Shown: positions 9,789 to 19,396 of the stretch, one piece after another
Position numbering within the stretch: position 1 is the stretch's first letter
How the letters are laid out: each line of letters starts with the position of its first letter
Origin: an uncultured Bacteroidota bacterium
GTDB lineage: Bacteria; Bacteroidota; Bacteroidia; Chitinophagales; Saprospiraceae
Direction of reading: 5' to 3'
Length of the DNA stretch: 64,000 nucleotides
NCBI GenBank assembly: GCA_902609095.1
Contig: CACLQQ010000001.1
Location: 1-64,000, forward strand
Notes under the pieces: generated by a model
Database searches by the model: none
What the model was told of the DNA's origin: nothing
What the model saw: the letters and a program-made list of their open reading frames with translations, nothing else
Position numbers and translations under genes: made by a program

Positions 9789-10023
9789 ATGACTTAATTT
9801 CATTTTAATGCAATTGGGGAAAAATCCAAGAGCTATTCCAATATATCATTATCTATGGTGAATTGACAATTATGGAATCAATGCCAATCTGCAGAAAAAA
9901 ACTTTGAATACACCAAGCTAAATAGATTCATAAACCCTTATTGGTTTCAGAGTCCAAACACTTACATTGTAGCGAGAAATTTTGCTCCAGTTACCCAACA
10001 GAAAAAATTAGGTCAAATAGAAT

Positions 10024-11652
10024 ATGCACGACATCACTGCCAACAAATACGAAGACAACATGAAAATGATGGTGTCTCGTATGAAAAGAAGATTAGAAAT
10101 AGTTCACTTAGGAGGTGGCAAGAAAAAGATAGAAAAGCATGAAAATAAAGGCAAGTTAACTGCAAGAGAGCGGATTAGTCATCTTATAGATACCGATTCT
10201 TATTTTACAGAGATCGGAGCCTTTGCCGGATATGAGATGTATGAAGAGCACGGTGGTTGTCCGTCAGGCGGTGTGGTCACCGGACTCGGTTATATCTCGG
10301 GTCGATTGTGCATGATTGTGGCTAATGACGCTACAGTGAAAGCAGGAGCATGGTTCCCTATTACAGGAAAAAAGAATCTCAGAGCTCAGGAGATCGCTAT
10401 GGAGAACAGACTACCTATCATTTATCTGGTAGACAGTGCAGGTGTCTATTTACCTATGCAAGCTGAAATTTTTCCTGACAAGGAGCATTTCGGAAGAATA
10501 TTCAGAAATAATGCTCAGATGTCTGCTATGGGTATTCCTCAAATTGCAGCGGTAATGGGTAGTTGTGTTGCAGGAGGTGCCTACCTTCCTATCATGTCAG
10601 ATGAATCTCTTATTGTAGAAGGTACAGGTTCTATATTTTTAGCAGGACCATACTTGGTTCGAGCCGCAATTGGTGAATCAGTTGATAAGGAAACCTTAGG
10701 AGGAGCTCAAACTCATACTGAGATTTCAGGTGTAATAGATTACAAAATGCCTGATGATGAAAGTTGCCTGAACAAAATCAAGGAACTGGTCAGCCATTTT
10801 GGGCCTACCCAAGTCGATCAATTTGATAGAACTGAGTCCATACTCCCTAAGGTAGAACTCTCTGAAATCTATCAGAAATTACCTGATGATAGAGCTAAAC
10901 CCTACAAGGCTCGGGATGTTATTAAGTGCATGGTAGATGATTCGAAGTTTACCGAGTACAAATCCAATTATGGTAAAACTATAATCTGTGCTTATGCCCG
11001 GATAGATGGATGGTCTATAGGCATCGTGGCTAACAATAGAGAAGTAACTAAGAATGCCAAAGGCGAAATGCAGTTCGGGGGGGTTATCTACTCAGACTCT
11101 GCAGATAAGGCAGCAAGATTTATCATGAACTGTAATCAAAAGAAAATTCCTCTCGTCTTCTTGCATGATGTAAGTGGATTCATGGTAGGAACTCGATCTG
11201 AACACGGGGGCATCATAAAGGATGGAGCTAAAATGGTGAGCGCCGTATCAAACAGCACAGTACCTAAGTTCAGTGTAATCATCGGTAATTCTTATGGCGC
11301 AGGTAATTATGCTATGTGTGGTAAAGCTTATGATCCTAGACTCATTGTGGCTTGGCCTACCGCTAAAATATCAGTAATGGGTGGAGAACAAGCTGCTAAA
11401 GTATTAATGCAAATACAGGTCTCCTCTCTCAAATCGCAAGGCAGGGAACCTAATGCTGAAGAGCAAAAAAAGATATTAGAAAAAATATCTGCTCAATATG
11501 ATAAACAAACATCAGCCTATTATGCTGCTGCAAGGCTATGGATAGATGCGATCATAGATCCAGTGGAGACCAGAACTATCATTTCTACGGGAATAGAAGC
11601 TGCAAGTTATGCGCCAGTAGCTAAATTTAATGTTGGTATAATTCAGACTTAA
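10024..11652 (+). CDS. Acyl-CoA carboxylase, carboxyltransferase (beta) subunit
   Basis: A 542-aa carboxyltransferase of the biotin-dependent acyl-CoA carboxylases. 'KLTARERISHLIDTDSYFTEIGAFAGYEMYEE', 'VYLPMQAEIFPDKEHFGRIFRNNAQMSAMGI' and 'VMGSCVAGGAYLPIMSDESLIVEGTGSIFLAGP' match the methylcrotonyl-CoA carboxylase type better than the propionyl type, and the length is also normal for it. It transfers CO2 from carboxybiotin to a branched acyl-CoA, as in leucine breakdown. The biotin-carrying alpha subunit is not in this window. The downstream PhyH gene starts 10 nt after it, so they are likely co-transcribed. Confidence 0.88.
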   Translation: MHDITANKYEDNMKMMVSRMKRRLEIVHLGGGKKKIEKHENKGKLTARERISHLIDTDSYFTEIGAFAGYEMYEEHGGCPSGGVVTGLGYISGRLCMIVANDATVKAGAWFPITGKKNLRAQEIAMENRLPIIYLVDSAGVYLPMQAEIFPDKEHFGRIFRNNAQMSAMGIPQIAAVMGSCVAGGAYLPIMSDESLIVEGTGSIFLAGPYLVRAAIGESVDKETLGGAQTHTEISGVIDYKMPDDESCLNKIKELVSHFGPTQVDQFDRTESILPKVELSEIYQKLPDDRAKPYKARDVIKCMVDDSKFTEYKSNYGKTIICAYARIDGWSIGIVANNREVTKNAKGEMQFGGVIYSDSADKAARFIMNCNQKKIPLVFLHDVSGFMVGTRSEHGGIIKDGAKMVSAVSNSTVPKFSVIIGNSYGAGNYAMCGKAYDPRLIVAWPTAKISVMGGEQAAKVLMQIQVSSLKSQGREPNAEEQKKILEKISAQYDKQTSAYYAAARLWIDAIIDPVETRTIISTGIEAASYAPVAKFNVGIIQT

Positions 11653-11661
11653 TCTTGAACT

Positions 11662-12489
11662 ATGAAAAGGAGAACCGGAGAAAACTATCTTATAACAGAA
11701 CAGGAAAGTCAGCAATTTGCTGATCAAGGATATTTAGTATTACCTGATGTACTTACTGAGGAAGAATGCAGTTCCCTCGATCCTTGGTTTGATCATTTCA
11801 TCAGTGGTGCAGAATCTCAGATTATGAAAAAAGATTTCTGTGATATGTCACAACCCTACGGTACTCCAATAGAAGAGTTTCAGTTAGTCAATGCTATTAA
11901 CCCCAGCCTATATAAACCTGATCTCAACAATAATATATTCCATAGAGCCTCCCAGTCTATTGCCAAACAACTTTATACTCCAAGAACTCCAGAAATTGAC
12001 TATGAACAATTTTTAGCTAAAAAGCCCACCAAAGAGAAAGCTGAATTCGCCATGCATCAAGACTTAGGATATTGGCCAATAACGAAAAATACATGGACAG
12101 CAACATTTTCATTAGCATTGACTGATTCTGATATTATCAATGGTTGTCTCTACGTAATCCCAGGAAGCAATAAAGAAAATGAGCTAAGAAAACATGTTCC
12201 AGCTTCTTATGATTCGAATCAAGCCGGTAGTAGAGATGATTCGCACACTCTTGTTATAGAAGCTCTCCCAACAGATAATATTATTCATCTCCCTGTAAAA
12301 AGAGGAAGTGTTACCATTCACGACGGAAGAATTGTTCATGGCTCAGGTGGAAACAACTCTGATATATGGCGTAAAACATATGTGGTAGCCTATCGAGATC
12401 CAAATACCATTGAATATGAAAGATCCATTGGATTTACTCATTCTCACAATGATACATTAGAGTGGAAAAATGTCTTAAACAAGCACTAA
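11662..12489 (+). CDS. Phytanoyl-CoA dioxygenase (PhyH) family protein
   Basis: An Fe(II)/2-oxoglutarate dioxygenase-like protein of 275 aa. The iron facial triad is visible: H132 and D134 in 'MHQDLGYWP' and H226 in 'IVHGSGGNNS', with a following Arg in 'WRKTYVV' for 2-oxoglutarate. 'NGCLYVIPGSNKENELRKH' is the usual PhyH strand before the distal His. The substrate cannot be read from the sequence. It follows the acyl-CoA carboxylase by 10 nt and is probably in the same transcript, which would fit a CoA-ester or lipid-related hydroxylation. Confidence 0.85.
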   Translation: MKRRTGENYLITEQESQQFADQGYLVLPDVLTEEECSSLDPWFDHFISGAESQIMKKDFCDMSQPYGTPIEEFQLVNAINPSLYKPDLNNNIFHRASQSIAKQLYTPRTPEIDYEQFLAKKPTKEKAEFAMHQDLGYWPITKNTWTATFSLALTDSDIINGCLYVIPGSNKENELRKHVPASYDSNQAGSRDDSHTLVIEALPTDNIIHLPVKRGSVTIHDGRIVHGSGGNNSDIWRKTYVVAYRDPNTIEYERSIGFTHSHNDTLEWKNVLNKH

Positions 12490-12971
12490 ACCCTTAAATA
12501 TTGTAATGACTGTAAAGTTATGGTCACAATGTCAATATTTCCATAAATGGGGATACAGGACCTATTAGCTATTTTAATTTCACCTCACCGGACTAAGATA
12601 AAATATCCAATTGAAGACTTTTTAGATTACCATAAGTAATCAAATTAAGGCAGCCTTTAAATACCTTATTAGCTACTTCTTTAGTAAAGTAGCCAAGTGG
12701 TCTGTAATAGATGTGTCACTTTCAGAATTATTTGTCTTTAGTTTTTCAGAATTAAATGTCCTTTTTTGGGCTTAAGAAGTGTTAGGTAAAGAACAGGCAA
12801 TCACTGAAGAGAAGTGGCAGTTCAGGATAATACCATAAATGCCTATAAAAGTATCTGCTAAAGCATCTGGGCCATTGTAACAGATAATATTTATCAATAA
12901 GCCGATACATTAATACACATATATTTATTTAATATGCGTACCTCACTCTTTAGCAACTCAGAAGAGTTTAC
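12490..12971. other. Intergenic with insertion-sequence-like end
   Basis: No ORF of note. It contains the paired 'TTTCAGAATTATTTGTC / TTTTCAGAATTAAATGTC' repeat described separately. The rest is AT-rich and unassigned. Confidence 0.5.
12714..12760. mobile_element. Possible solo end of an IS21-family element
   Basis: TGTCACTTTCAGAATTATTTGTC is followed after a short gap by TTTTTCAGAATTAAATGTC: two near-identical direct repeats about 22-24 bp apart. IS21-family ends carry such multiple internal repeats with a leading TGT. No istA/istB genes and no matching opposite end are visible, so it is a remnant at best. Confidence 0.4.
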
Positions 12972-14447
12972 ATGCGATTTCTATTAGTCCTATCCCTACT
13001 CAAAATTCTGTTCACTGATCTGAATGGGCAATTTACAATAACCATTAGGGAAATATGTGAAGAGACAAACTGTACCGATGGGAAAGACAATGATGGTGAT
13101 AGTTTTATTGACTGCAATGACCTTGATTGTTATCAATCTCTTTTCAATAATCTTAAAAGCAATAATAAGAGCTTTGATGACAAGTGTACGCCCCTCAGTC
13201 CTGATGCCATAAATCTAATCATCACCAACCCTGATTTTATTGAACTGAACGATCTTCATGGCAAAGATGAGTTAGAAGATTATAACTTAGTATTTTATGC
13301 CAACCAAGCATATAATGCTGCTTAAGCTTCAGACTCTAAGATAGAAATGTCTCAAGCAGCAATAACAAGGGGAAAAATATATAAGAAGCTTTACAATTCT
13401 GATAAATCATTAGAATCGTTTAAAGAAGCAAGACAAATTGCTTCCTTATTAGAAACAAACAAAGAATTTCCTGAATCTTACGAAGGTTTGGCTCAAACCT
13501 ATGCACAAAAAGGTAATTACAAAATGGCCTACGAATTCCAACTCAAGAATAATGAAGTAAAAGAAGCCATTAGAACATCACAAAATGATGAGATGATCAA
13601 TAACCTCAGGTTTCAGTTAGACCTTGAACAAAAGGAAAAAGAAATCGAGATTCTCAATCGTGATAACGCCTTACAGGAAGCTGAGATATCAAGGGTGGGC
13701 GTCGTATAAAATTCCTTTTGGCCCTTGGAGCACTCATGCTGATCATCATAGGTGTTGTAACTTATCTCTATAGGTTCTCTTAGAAGACTAACAAGTTATT
13801 GGCTTAAGAACGAAATCGATTCGAAACAATGCTTTTGAACATTCTTCCAAAAAATATTGCTGACGAGCTGCAAAAAAAAAAATATGTAAAGGCCAAAAAA
13901 TTTGATCAGACTACAGTACTGTTTACTAATTTTTTAAAGGATTTACAGCATACAGTGAGAGAATATCTCCAGCGGATTTGGTCAAGAGTATAGACTTCTA
14001 CTTCAGCAAGTTTGATGAAATTATAGGTAGATACAATCTTGAAAAAATAAAAACTATAGGAGATGCATACGTGTGCGCTGGAGGCCTATCAAAAAAAAAA
14101 TAGCACAAACGCCAAAGATGCTGTCTTGGCGGCACTAGAAATCCTATCTTTTACTAAAGGAGTAGAGAAAAATCGACCTGATTGAATCTTGCCTCTTAAG
14201 ATGTGAATAGGAATTAATACGGGCAGTACTGTGGCAGGTATAGTGGGGACCAATAAATTTCAATATGACATCTGGGGTAGTACTTTCAATATTGCTTCTC
14301 GAATGGTCTGCCCAAGAGACTGGTAAAATTAATATATCAGACCGTACCTATAACTTGGTAAAGGACGATATCGAATGCACCTATAAAGGAGAAATCGAAG
14401 TTAAAAATGGTCTTAAATTAAAAACGTATTAGGTGAACAATGAATAA
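12972..14447 (+). pseudogene. TPR / class III nucleotidyl cyclase protein, broken
   Basis: The reconstructed protein has a signal peptide, a Cys/Asp-rich 'CTDGKDNDGDSFIDCNDLDC' motif (Ca-binding-like), TPR-like helices, a coiled coil ('FQLDLEQKEKEIEILNRDN'), a TM segment near 13730, and a class III adenylate/guanylate cyclase domain: 'NILPKNIADELQ', 'KKFDQTTVLFTNF', 'IKTIGDAYVCAGG' read across frames, and '[33 protein letters not shown]'. Breaks include in-frame TAA at 13323-13325, a frameshift after 13700, and several more shifts or stops in the catalytic domain (13940-14340). It would have been an inner-membrane cyclic-nucleotide signalling protein; it cannot work now. Confidence 0.82.
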
Positions 14448-14547
14448 CACATAGACTAAATCAATAATTTAGATTTCACTGAAGGTGAAATTCTTAATGA
14501 GGAATTGCCATATTTACCTTCATTTATTAGTCGTCAATAAATAGAAA

Positions 14548-15552
14548 TTGGAATATCCTAAGCAAGTCACTATAGGTGACATTACAGTACGAGATGGTTT
14601 TCAGCATGAAGAAAAATTCATACCTACCGATGCAAAAGTATGGCTCGCTGAAGAACTTATACTCTGTGGTTTCAAAAATATAGAGATCACTAACCTTGGC
14701 AATCCTCGAGGCATGCCACAATTCAAAGATGCCGATGAGGTCTTGAAACGTATAAGAATGAGTAAAAAGGTTGGACACTTACTTGATAATGTATGTATCA
14801 CTGCAGTTACTATCAGAGAACGATCCATAGAACGGGCCATTATAGCACGAGAAGAAGGCTATGGACCAGACCGAATTCTAGTAATGGTTTCAACCAGTGA
14901 AGCACATCATGTGAAGAACTCAGGATTAAGTCTTAAAGACTACTGGGCCATGTGTGAGAAGTACATCCCAAAAGCTCATGATGCCGGAATCAAAGTGAAC
15001 GGAACGGTTAGCACCATTTGGGGATGTCCTATAGCCGGTCCAACTGAGATGTCCAAAGCCATAGAATTCACCCAACGTTGGTTTGATATAGGTGCTTATG
15101 ACGTAGAGCATGCCGACCATGATGGATCTGCCTCACCAGATAGAGTATACCGATATTTTTCTATGTTGATGGATAAGATACCTCATCCAGAAAAGCATAT
15201 CGTCCATATGCACACTACGAGGGGCTGGGGATTAGCGAATATCTTGGCTGCACTACAAGCTGGAATGACAACATATGAATCTACTATTGGAGGAATCGGT
15301 GGTCAGCCTGCTAACTTTATAGATGGCGTTCCAGTAGCTGGTACAGGATCATATTATTACAAAGACCCAAACATCGTCGGTTTAGTATCTACAGAAGATA
15401 TGATCGTCATGATGGATGAGATGGGTATCGAAACAAATATTGACATTGATAGACTCTTAGAGGTCGGCAAAATGGTGGAACGAATTGTAGGCCGTCCATT
15501 AAGATCTGAATCAATCAAAACCGGACGAATACCCAAAGAACTGAAAGATTAA
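14548..15552 (+). CDS. HMG-CoA lyase-like (DRE-TIM) enzyme, atypical active site
   Basis: A 334-aa TIM-barrel of the HMGL/DRE-TIM family: 'VRDGFQHE' holds the catalytic Arg-Asp, 'GFKNIEITNLGNPRGMPQ' resembles HMG-CoA lyase, and 'HIVHMHTTRGWG' carries the two metal-binding His. The loop that in HMG-CoA lyase is 'GGCP' with the catalytic Cys is here 'GGIGGQPANF'. The following 'GN' metal-ligand segment reads 'GLVSTED', so Cys and Asn look replaced. It may use another acyl-CoA or be a carboxyltransferase-like relative. The frame opens right after TAG at 14542 and the first start is TTG at 14548, because no ATG fits the family N-terminus. The gene 15556 follows by 3 nt. Confidence 0.8.
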   Translation: MEYPKQVTIGDITVRDGFQHEEKFIPTDAKVWLAEELILCGFKNIEITNLGNPRGMPQFKDADEVLKRIRMSKKVGHLLDNVCITAVTIRERSIERAIIAREEGYGPDRILVMVSTSEAHHVKNSGLSLKDYWAMCEKYIPKAHDAGIKVNGTVSTIWGCPIAGPTEMSKAIEFTQRWFDIGAYDVEHADHDGSASPDRVYRYFSMLMDKIPHPEKHIVHMHTTRGWGLANILAALQAGMTTYESTIGGIGGQPANFIDGVPVAGTGSYYYKDPNIVGLVSTEDMIVMMDEMGIETNIDIDRLLEVGKMVERIVGRPLRSESIKTGRIPKELKD

Positions 15553-15555
15553 ATC

Positions 15556-16479
15556 ATGAGTCTGATTAGAGCAATAATATTTCTCTCGTTAATATCTCTA
15601 TCAGAAATATTATTGGCTCAAGTTAATTTGATTGTATTAGGTACCGTTCAAGATGCTGGATCACCACAGATAGGTTGCCAAAAGAAGTGCTGCAAACACC
15701 TTTGGAAAAATCCAGATCCTACAAGGAAAGTATCCTGCTTAGGTATAATCGATCAGAATGTAGAGAAATCCATTTTACTTGATGCCACACCAAACATCAA
15801 AAGCCAAATCGACTTACTACAAAAATCTGGAGATCTTCAATCCATTCTTCCTGATGTTATACTGTTAACTCATGCACATATAGGCCACTATAGTGGCTTA
15901 ATTTACCTTGGTAAGGAAGCAATTAATGCTCAGGGGGTATCTGTTGCAACAATGCCTAGGATGATGGAATTCCTCAGCTCTAACGGCCCATGGGATCAAC
16001 TCATTGAAACTAACAATATTCAAGTATATGGGATTCAGAGTGATAGCTCCTACTACCTCTCGCCAAATCTCAAGTTTGTACCACTCCAAGTGCCTCATAG
16101 AGACGAATATTCTGAAACAGTAGGTTACAGAATTATAGGCCCAACTAAAAGTGTACTTTTCATTCCCGATATCGATAAATGGTACTTATGGAAGAGGAAT
16201 ATAAAAGAAGAAATAAAAAAGGTGGATTACGCTTTTCTGGATGCCACATTCTACGATGGTGAAGAATTAGGAGGGAGAGATATGTCAACTATACCTCATC
16301 CTACTGTCGAGGAAAGCATGACACTATTTGATTCACTCTCAGGTAAAGAAAGAGCTAAAGTGTACTTCATACATTTGAATCATACCAATCCACTATTGAA
16401 TCCATCGAGCAAACAGTATCAATATGTAATATCCAAAGGATATCACATTGCTCAATATGGTCAAAAATTCGATCTTTAG
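15556..16479 (+). CDS. PqqB-like MBL-fold hydrolase, secreted
   Basis: A 307-aa protein with a signal peptide (ISLSEILLAQV) and the metallo-beta-lactamase fold. 'LGTVQDAGSPQIGC' near the N-terminus is typical of the PqqB-like branch. The metal motif is 'THAHIGHY', in which the Asp of HxHxDH is Gly; this appears to be usual for this branch rather than a loss. 'VPHRDEYSETVGYRI' and 'FIPDIDKW' supply later ligands. No other pqq genes are nearby, so a role in PQQ synthesis should not be assumed. Three nt separate it from the lyase-like gene, so it is probably in the same transcript. Confidence 0.82.
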   Translation: MSLIRAIIFLSLISLSEILLAQVNLIVLGTVQDAGSPQIGCQKKCCKHLWKNPDPTRKVSCLGIIDQNVEKSILLDATPNIKSQIDLLQKSGDLQSILPDVILLTHAHIGHYSGLIYLGKEAINAQGVSVATMPRMMEFLSSNGPWDQLIETNNIQVYGIQSDSSYYLSPNLKFVPLQVPHRDEYSETVGYRIIGPTKSVLFIPDIDKWYLWKRNIKEEIKKVDYAFLDATFYDGEELGGRDMSTIPHPTVEESMTLFDSLSGKERAKVYFIHLNHTNPLLNPSSKQYQYVISKGYHIAQYGQKFDL

Positions 16480-16521
16480 CTCATAATTCTATTGTAGCTT
16501 AGCATGATAAGCTAGCGTTAT

Positions 16522-18945
16522 ATGTACAACTACTACTGTTTAATTATTGCTATATTCGGCTTGCTGAGCCCGATACTGTTGTCAGGACAATTCAATGCTG
16601 GAGCGGCCAAAGCAGTCATCACCCCTCAGGATACCGCATATATCGCTGGACACAGTCACAATAGAATATTCAGTGGAGTTAATGATGACATCTATGTCAA
16701 AGCTGGTGTTGTATCGAATGGTAAGGAACAAGTTACCTTCTTAACCTTTGACTGTATAGGTCTGCTATACCCTCAATTAGAGGAAATAAGAATGGGAGTA
16801 AAGAAGCACGCTCCTAATTACCCTGTACATCAGATTGTGATGAGCTCCACTCATACACACTCAGGTCCAGATGTGGTAGGCCTCTGGGGAGCGAATACTC
16901 TCAGTTCTGGTGTCGATCCAACATATATGAAGTTCCTGATAGAACAATCAATAGAAGTAATCCTCCAGGCTTCTGATAACATGATGCCAGTGACTGCTCA
17001 ATATATTCAAACCATACATGGAGATGATTGGGTTTATAACATTAGTGAAGCTAATGAATTAGATCGATCATTGACTGCTCTTCAATTTATCTCGAAGCAA
17101 GGAGAATCAGTCCTTAGCCTCACAAACTTCGCTTGTCATCCAACTTTCCTAGATGCAATAAATGATCAAGTCAGCTCGGACTATGTCGGCGGTTATTACG
17201 CTCATTTAGATGAACAAATTGGAGGAATAAACCTCTTCTTACAAGGAGCTATTGGAGGTTGGGTACAGCCAGAGTATGAGCCAAAGACAGCAGATCAAGC
17301 TTTCTTTAGAGGCAAAGAGCTTGCTGAAAAAATTATTGATGAATTTGAAAGTCCTGTGCCACTAACTCAGGCGGACATATCCTTTCGATCCAAAAAAGTC
17401 AATCTTCCTGTTGATAATCCTAACTTTCAAATTCTATCCCAACTGAATGTAATTAATCGGACGTTTACTGATTCTGTAGAAACTGAAATTGCAGTATTCT
17501 CACTTGGCGAAGCTAGTTTTGCTACTCATCCGGGAGAGACTACACCATCCATGAGCTGGGCTACTAAAAATATGATTAATAATTCCGGCCCTAAATTCAT
17601 TATGGGTTTAGGCATGGATGCCTTAGGTTATATACTGAAACCATCATTCTTCGATACGACGATTAACATACCTCATAGCGAGTACTTATGCAGTGTCAGC
17701 TTAGGAGTTCAAACCCAAGAAGTGATCTTATCTCACCTACAGGAATTAATCGAGCCCACTATTTCAGATAGCATGGGTTTAGAAAAAGAGTTAGAATGGA
17801 TAATCCAAGAAGCCATAGATTCGATGGCCTTCCCTGGATGTCAAATCGCCGTAGCCCACAAGGGAAAACTAATTATAAATGAATCGTACGGCTATCATAC
17901 TTATGACAAGACAACCCCCGTCGAGAGTCATCATATCTATGATGTAGCATCATTGACAAAAGTTTCAACAGGACTGCCTATATTAATGAATTTGGTCAGT
18001 AATGGATTGATCGACCTCGATGCTCCTCTTTCTCAATATCTGCCAGACCTAAACAAATCAAATAAGGCGTTCTTGACCCAACGAAACATCTTAGCTCATA
18101 AAGCTCGATTAGAGCCGTACCTCGTATTCTGGCAGAAAGCACAACGTAAAAACGGCAAATTCAAAGCACGCACGTTCAAAGAGCATCAAAATAAACGATT
18201 CCCAGTAGAGGTTGCTGATGGTGTCTATATGCATCGTAGAATGCATAATAAAATGCGCAAAGAGATTAAAAAAAGCCCTCTACGAGAAAAGGAAGAGTAT
18301 CGATATTCTGGTCTATATTTTTTGATGCTACCACAATTAATTGAGAATCTCACGAATAGCAATTTTTTAGAATTGCTGTATAATGAAGTTTATCAACCTC
18401 TAGGTTTAAAACGAACGTTATATCACCCTCTAAATCATGTTGACAAGCCTGAAATAATCCCAACCGAATATGATAGTGTATTCAGAAAACAGTTAGTTCA
18501 TGGCTATGTACATGATGAAGCTGCCGCTATGCTAGGCACCTCTTGCAATGCTGGATTATTCTCTAATGCAGAGGATCTATGTAAACTATTTCAGTTGTAC
18601 AACAACAACGGAGCCTACGATGGGATTCAATTAATTGATTCCAATACCGTCGAAGCTTTCACGGCTTATCAATTTGAAGAAGAGGGCAACAGGAGAGGTT
18701 TGGGCTTTGACAAACCGATGTTAGAGTACGATGAGCAATTATCCTATGTTGCAAAATCTGCCAGTCGATCTAGTTTTGGGCATAGTGGATTTACAGGTAC
18801 TATGGCTTGGGCAGATCCAGAGAACGAACTAATTTTCATTTTCTTAAGTAATCGGGTCTACCCCACTCGATTACAAAGAAATATCTATAATATGAATGTA
18901 AGACCCAGGTTGCATCAAGCCATCTATGATCATATAATTAATTAA
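16522..18945 (+). CDS. Neutral ceramidase-like domain fused to beta-lactamase-type serine hydrolase
   Basis: An 807-aa secreted protein (signal peptide to about residue 22). Residues ~23-415 resemble the N-terminal domain of neutral/alkaline ceramidases: 'GAAKAVITPQDTAYIAGH', 'FDCIGL', 'MSSTHTHSGPDV', 'FACHPTFLD'. Residues ~430-800 are a class C beta-lactamase-like serine hydrolase with 'SLTK' as the SxxK, 'YRYSG' in the YxN region, and a late 'FGHSGFTGTMAW' motif. The C-terminal half resembles the hydrolase normally fused behind GH3 enzymes in Bacteroidota cell-wall recycling proteins, so here the GH3 part appears replaced by a ceramidase-like part. The frame is undamaged over 2.4 kb. Substrate unknown; an amide or ester of a lipid or peptidoglycan is plausible. 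Confidence 0.82.
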   Translation: MYNYYCLIIAIFGLLSPILLSGQFNAGAAKAVITPQDTAYIAGHSHNRIFSGVNDDIYVKAGVVSNGKEQVTFLTFDCIGLLYPQLEEIRMGVKKHAPNYPVHQIVMSSTHTHSGPDVVGLWGANTLSSGVDPTYMKFLIEQSIEVILQASDNMMPVTAQYIQTIHGDDWVYNISEANELDRSLTALQFISKQGESVLSLTNFACHPTFLDAINDQVSSDYVGGYYAHLDEQIGGINLFLQGAIGGWVQPEYEPKTADQAFFRGKELAEKIIDEFESPVPLTQADISFRSKKVNLPVDNPNFQILSQLNVINRTFTDSVETEIAVFSLGEASFATHPGETTPSMSWATKNMINNSGPKFIMGLGMDALGYILKPSFFDTTINIPHSEYLCSVSLGVQTQEVILSHLQELIEPTISDSMGLEKELEWIIQEAIDSMAFPGCQIAVAHKGKLIINESYGYHTYDKTTPVESHHIYDVASLTKVSTGLPILMNLVSNGLIDLDAPLSQYLPDLNKSNKAFLTQRNILAHKARLEPYLVFWQKAQRKNGKFKARTFKEHQNKRFPVEVADGVYMHRRMHNKMRKEIKKSPLREKEEYRYSGLYFLMLPQLIENLTNSNFLELLYNEVYQPLGLKRTLYHPLNHVDKPEIIPTEYDSVFRKQLVHGYVHDEAAAMLGTSCNAGLFSNAEDLCKLFQLYNNNGAYDGIQLIDSNTVEAFTAYQFEEEGNRRGLGFDKPMLEYDEQLSYVAKSASRSSFGHSGFTGTMAWADPENELIFIFLSNRVYPTRLQRNIYNMNVRPRLHQAIYDHIIN

Positions 18946-18970
18946 TATTGAAAGAATAGAAGGCATCTAT

Positions 18971-19396
18971 ATGATAGAAGGATTAAGTAAATTCTTATTA
19001 GGAGGGTTGGCAAGTATCCTTTTTATACTCTATGTAAGAAATATCCGCAAGAATGTGAAAACAGAGTTTCTTGATTATGCCATTGGCCTAATCATAGCAG
19101 CACTGATCTATGTCGGATTTGAGATATGGCATATGGAATATAGTTGCTTATCATTGGAGGTCGGAGGGGTCGTAATTTATGGGTTCTTGGCTTACTTAGG
19201 CTTAAGATACTCGATTGGGTTCTTGGCTTTTGGTTGGGCTTCTCATATATTTTGGGATATTATGATCCATATGAATAATACGACCCAATTCGTACAAGAT
19301 TGGTATCCTCCAGCATACCTGATTCTTGATTTAGTGCTCGCTCGTTATATCATCTATCGACTGATAAATAATACTAAGGTAATAGAGAAAACTTAA
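18971..19396 (+). CDS. DUF6010-like membrane protein
   Basis: A 141-aa integral membrane protein with about four to five hydrophobic helices. 'GLIIAALIYVGFEIW' and 'FGWASHIFWDIMIH' resemble DUF6010 as I remember it. It starts 25 nt after the ceramidase/hydrolase fusion and could be co-transcribed. Its end overlaps the convergent gene 19393-20295 by 4 nt. Function unknown. Confidence 0.65.
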   Translation: MIEGLSKFLLGGLASILFILYVRNIRKNVKTEFLDYAIGLIIAALIYVGFEIWHMEYSCLSLEVGGVVIYGFLAYLGLRYSIGFLAFGWASHIFWDIMIHMNNTTQFVQDWYPPAYLILDLVLARYIIYRLINNTKVIEKT

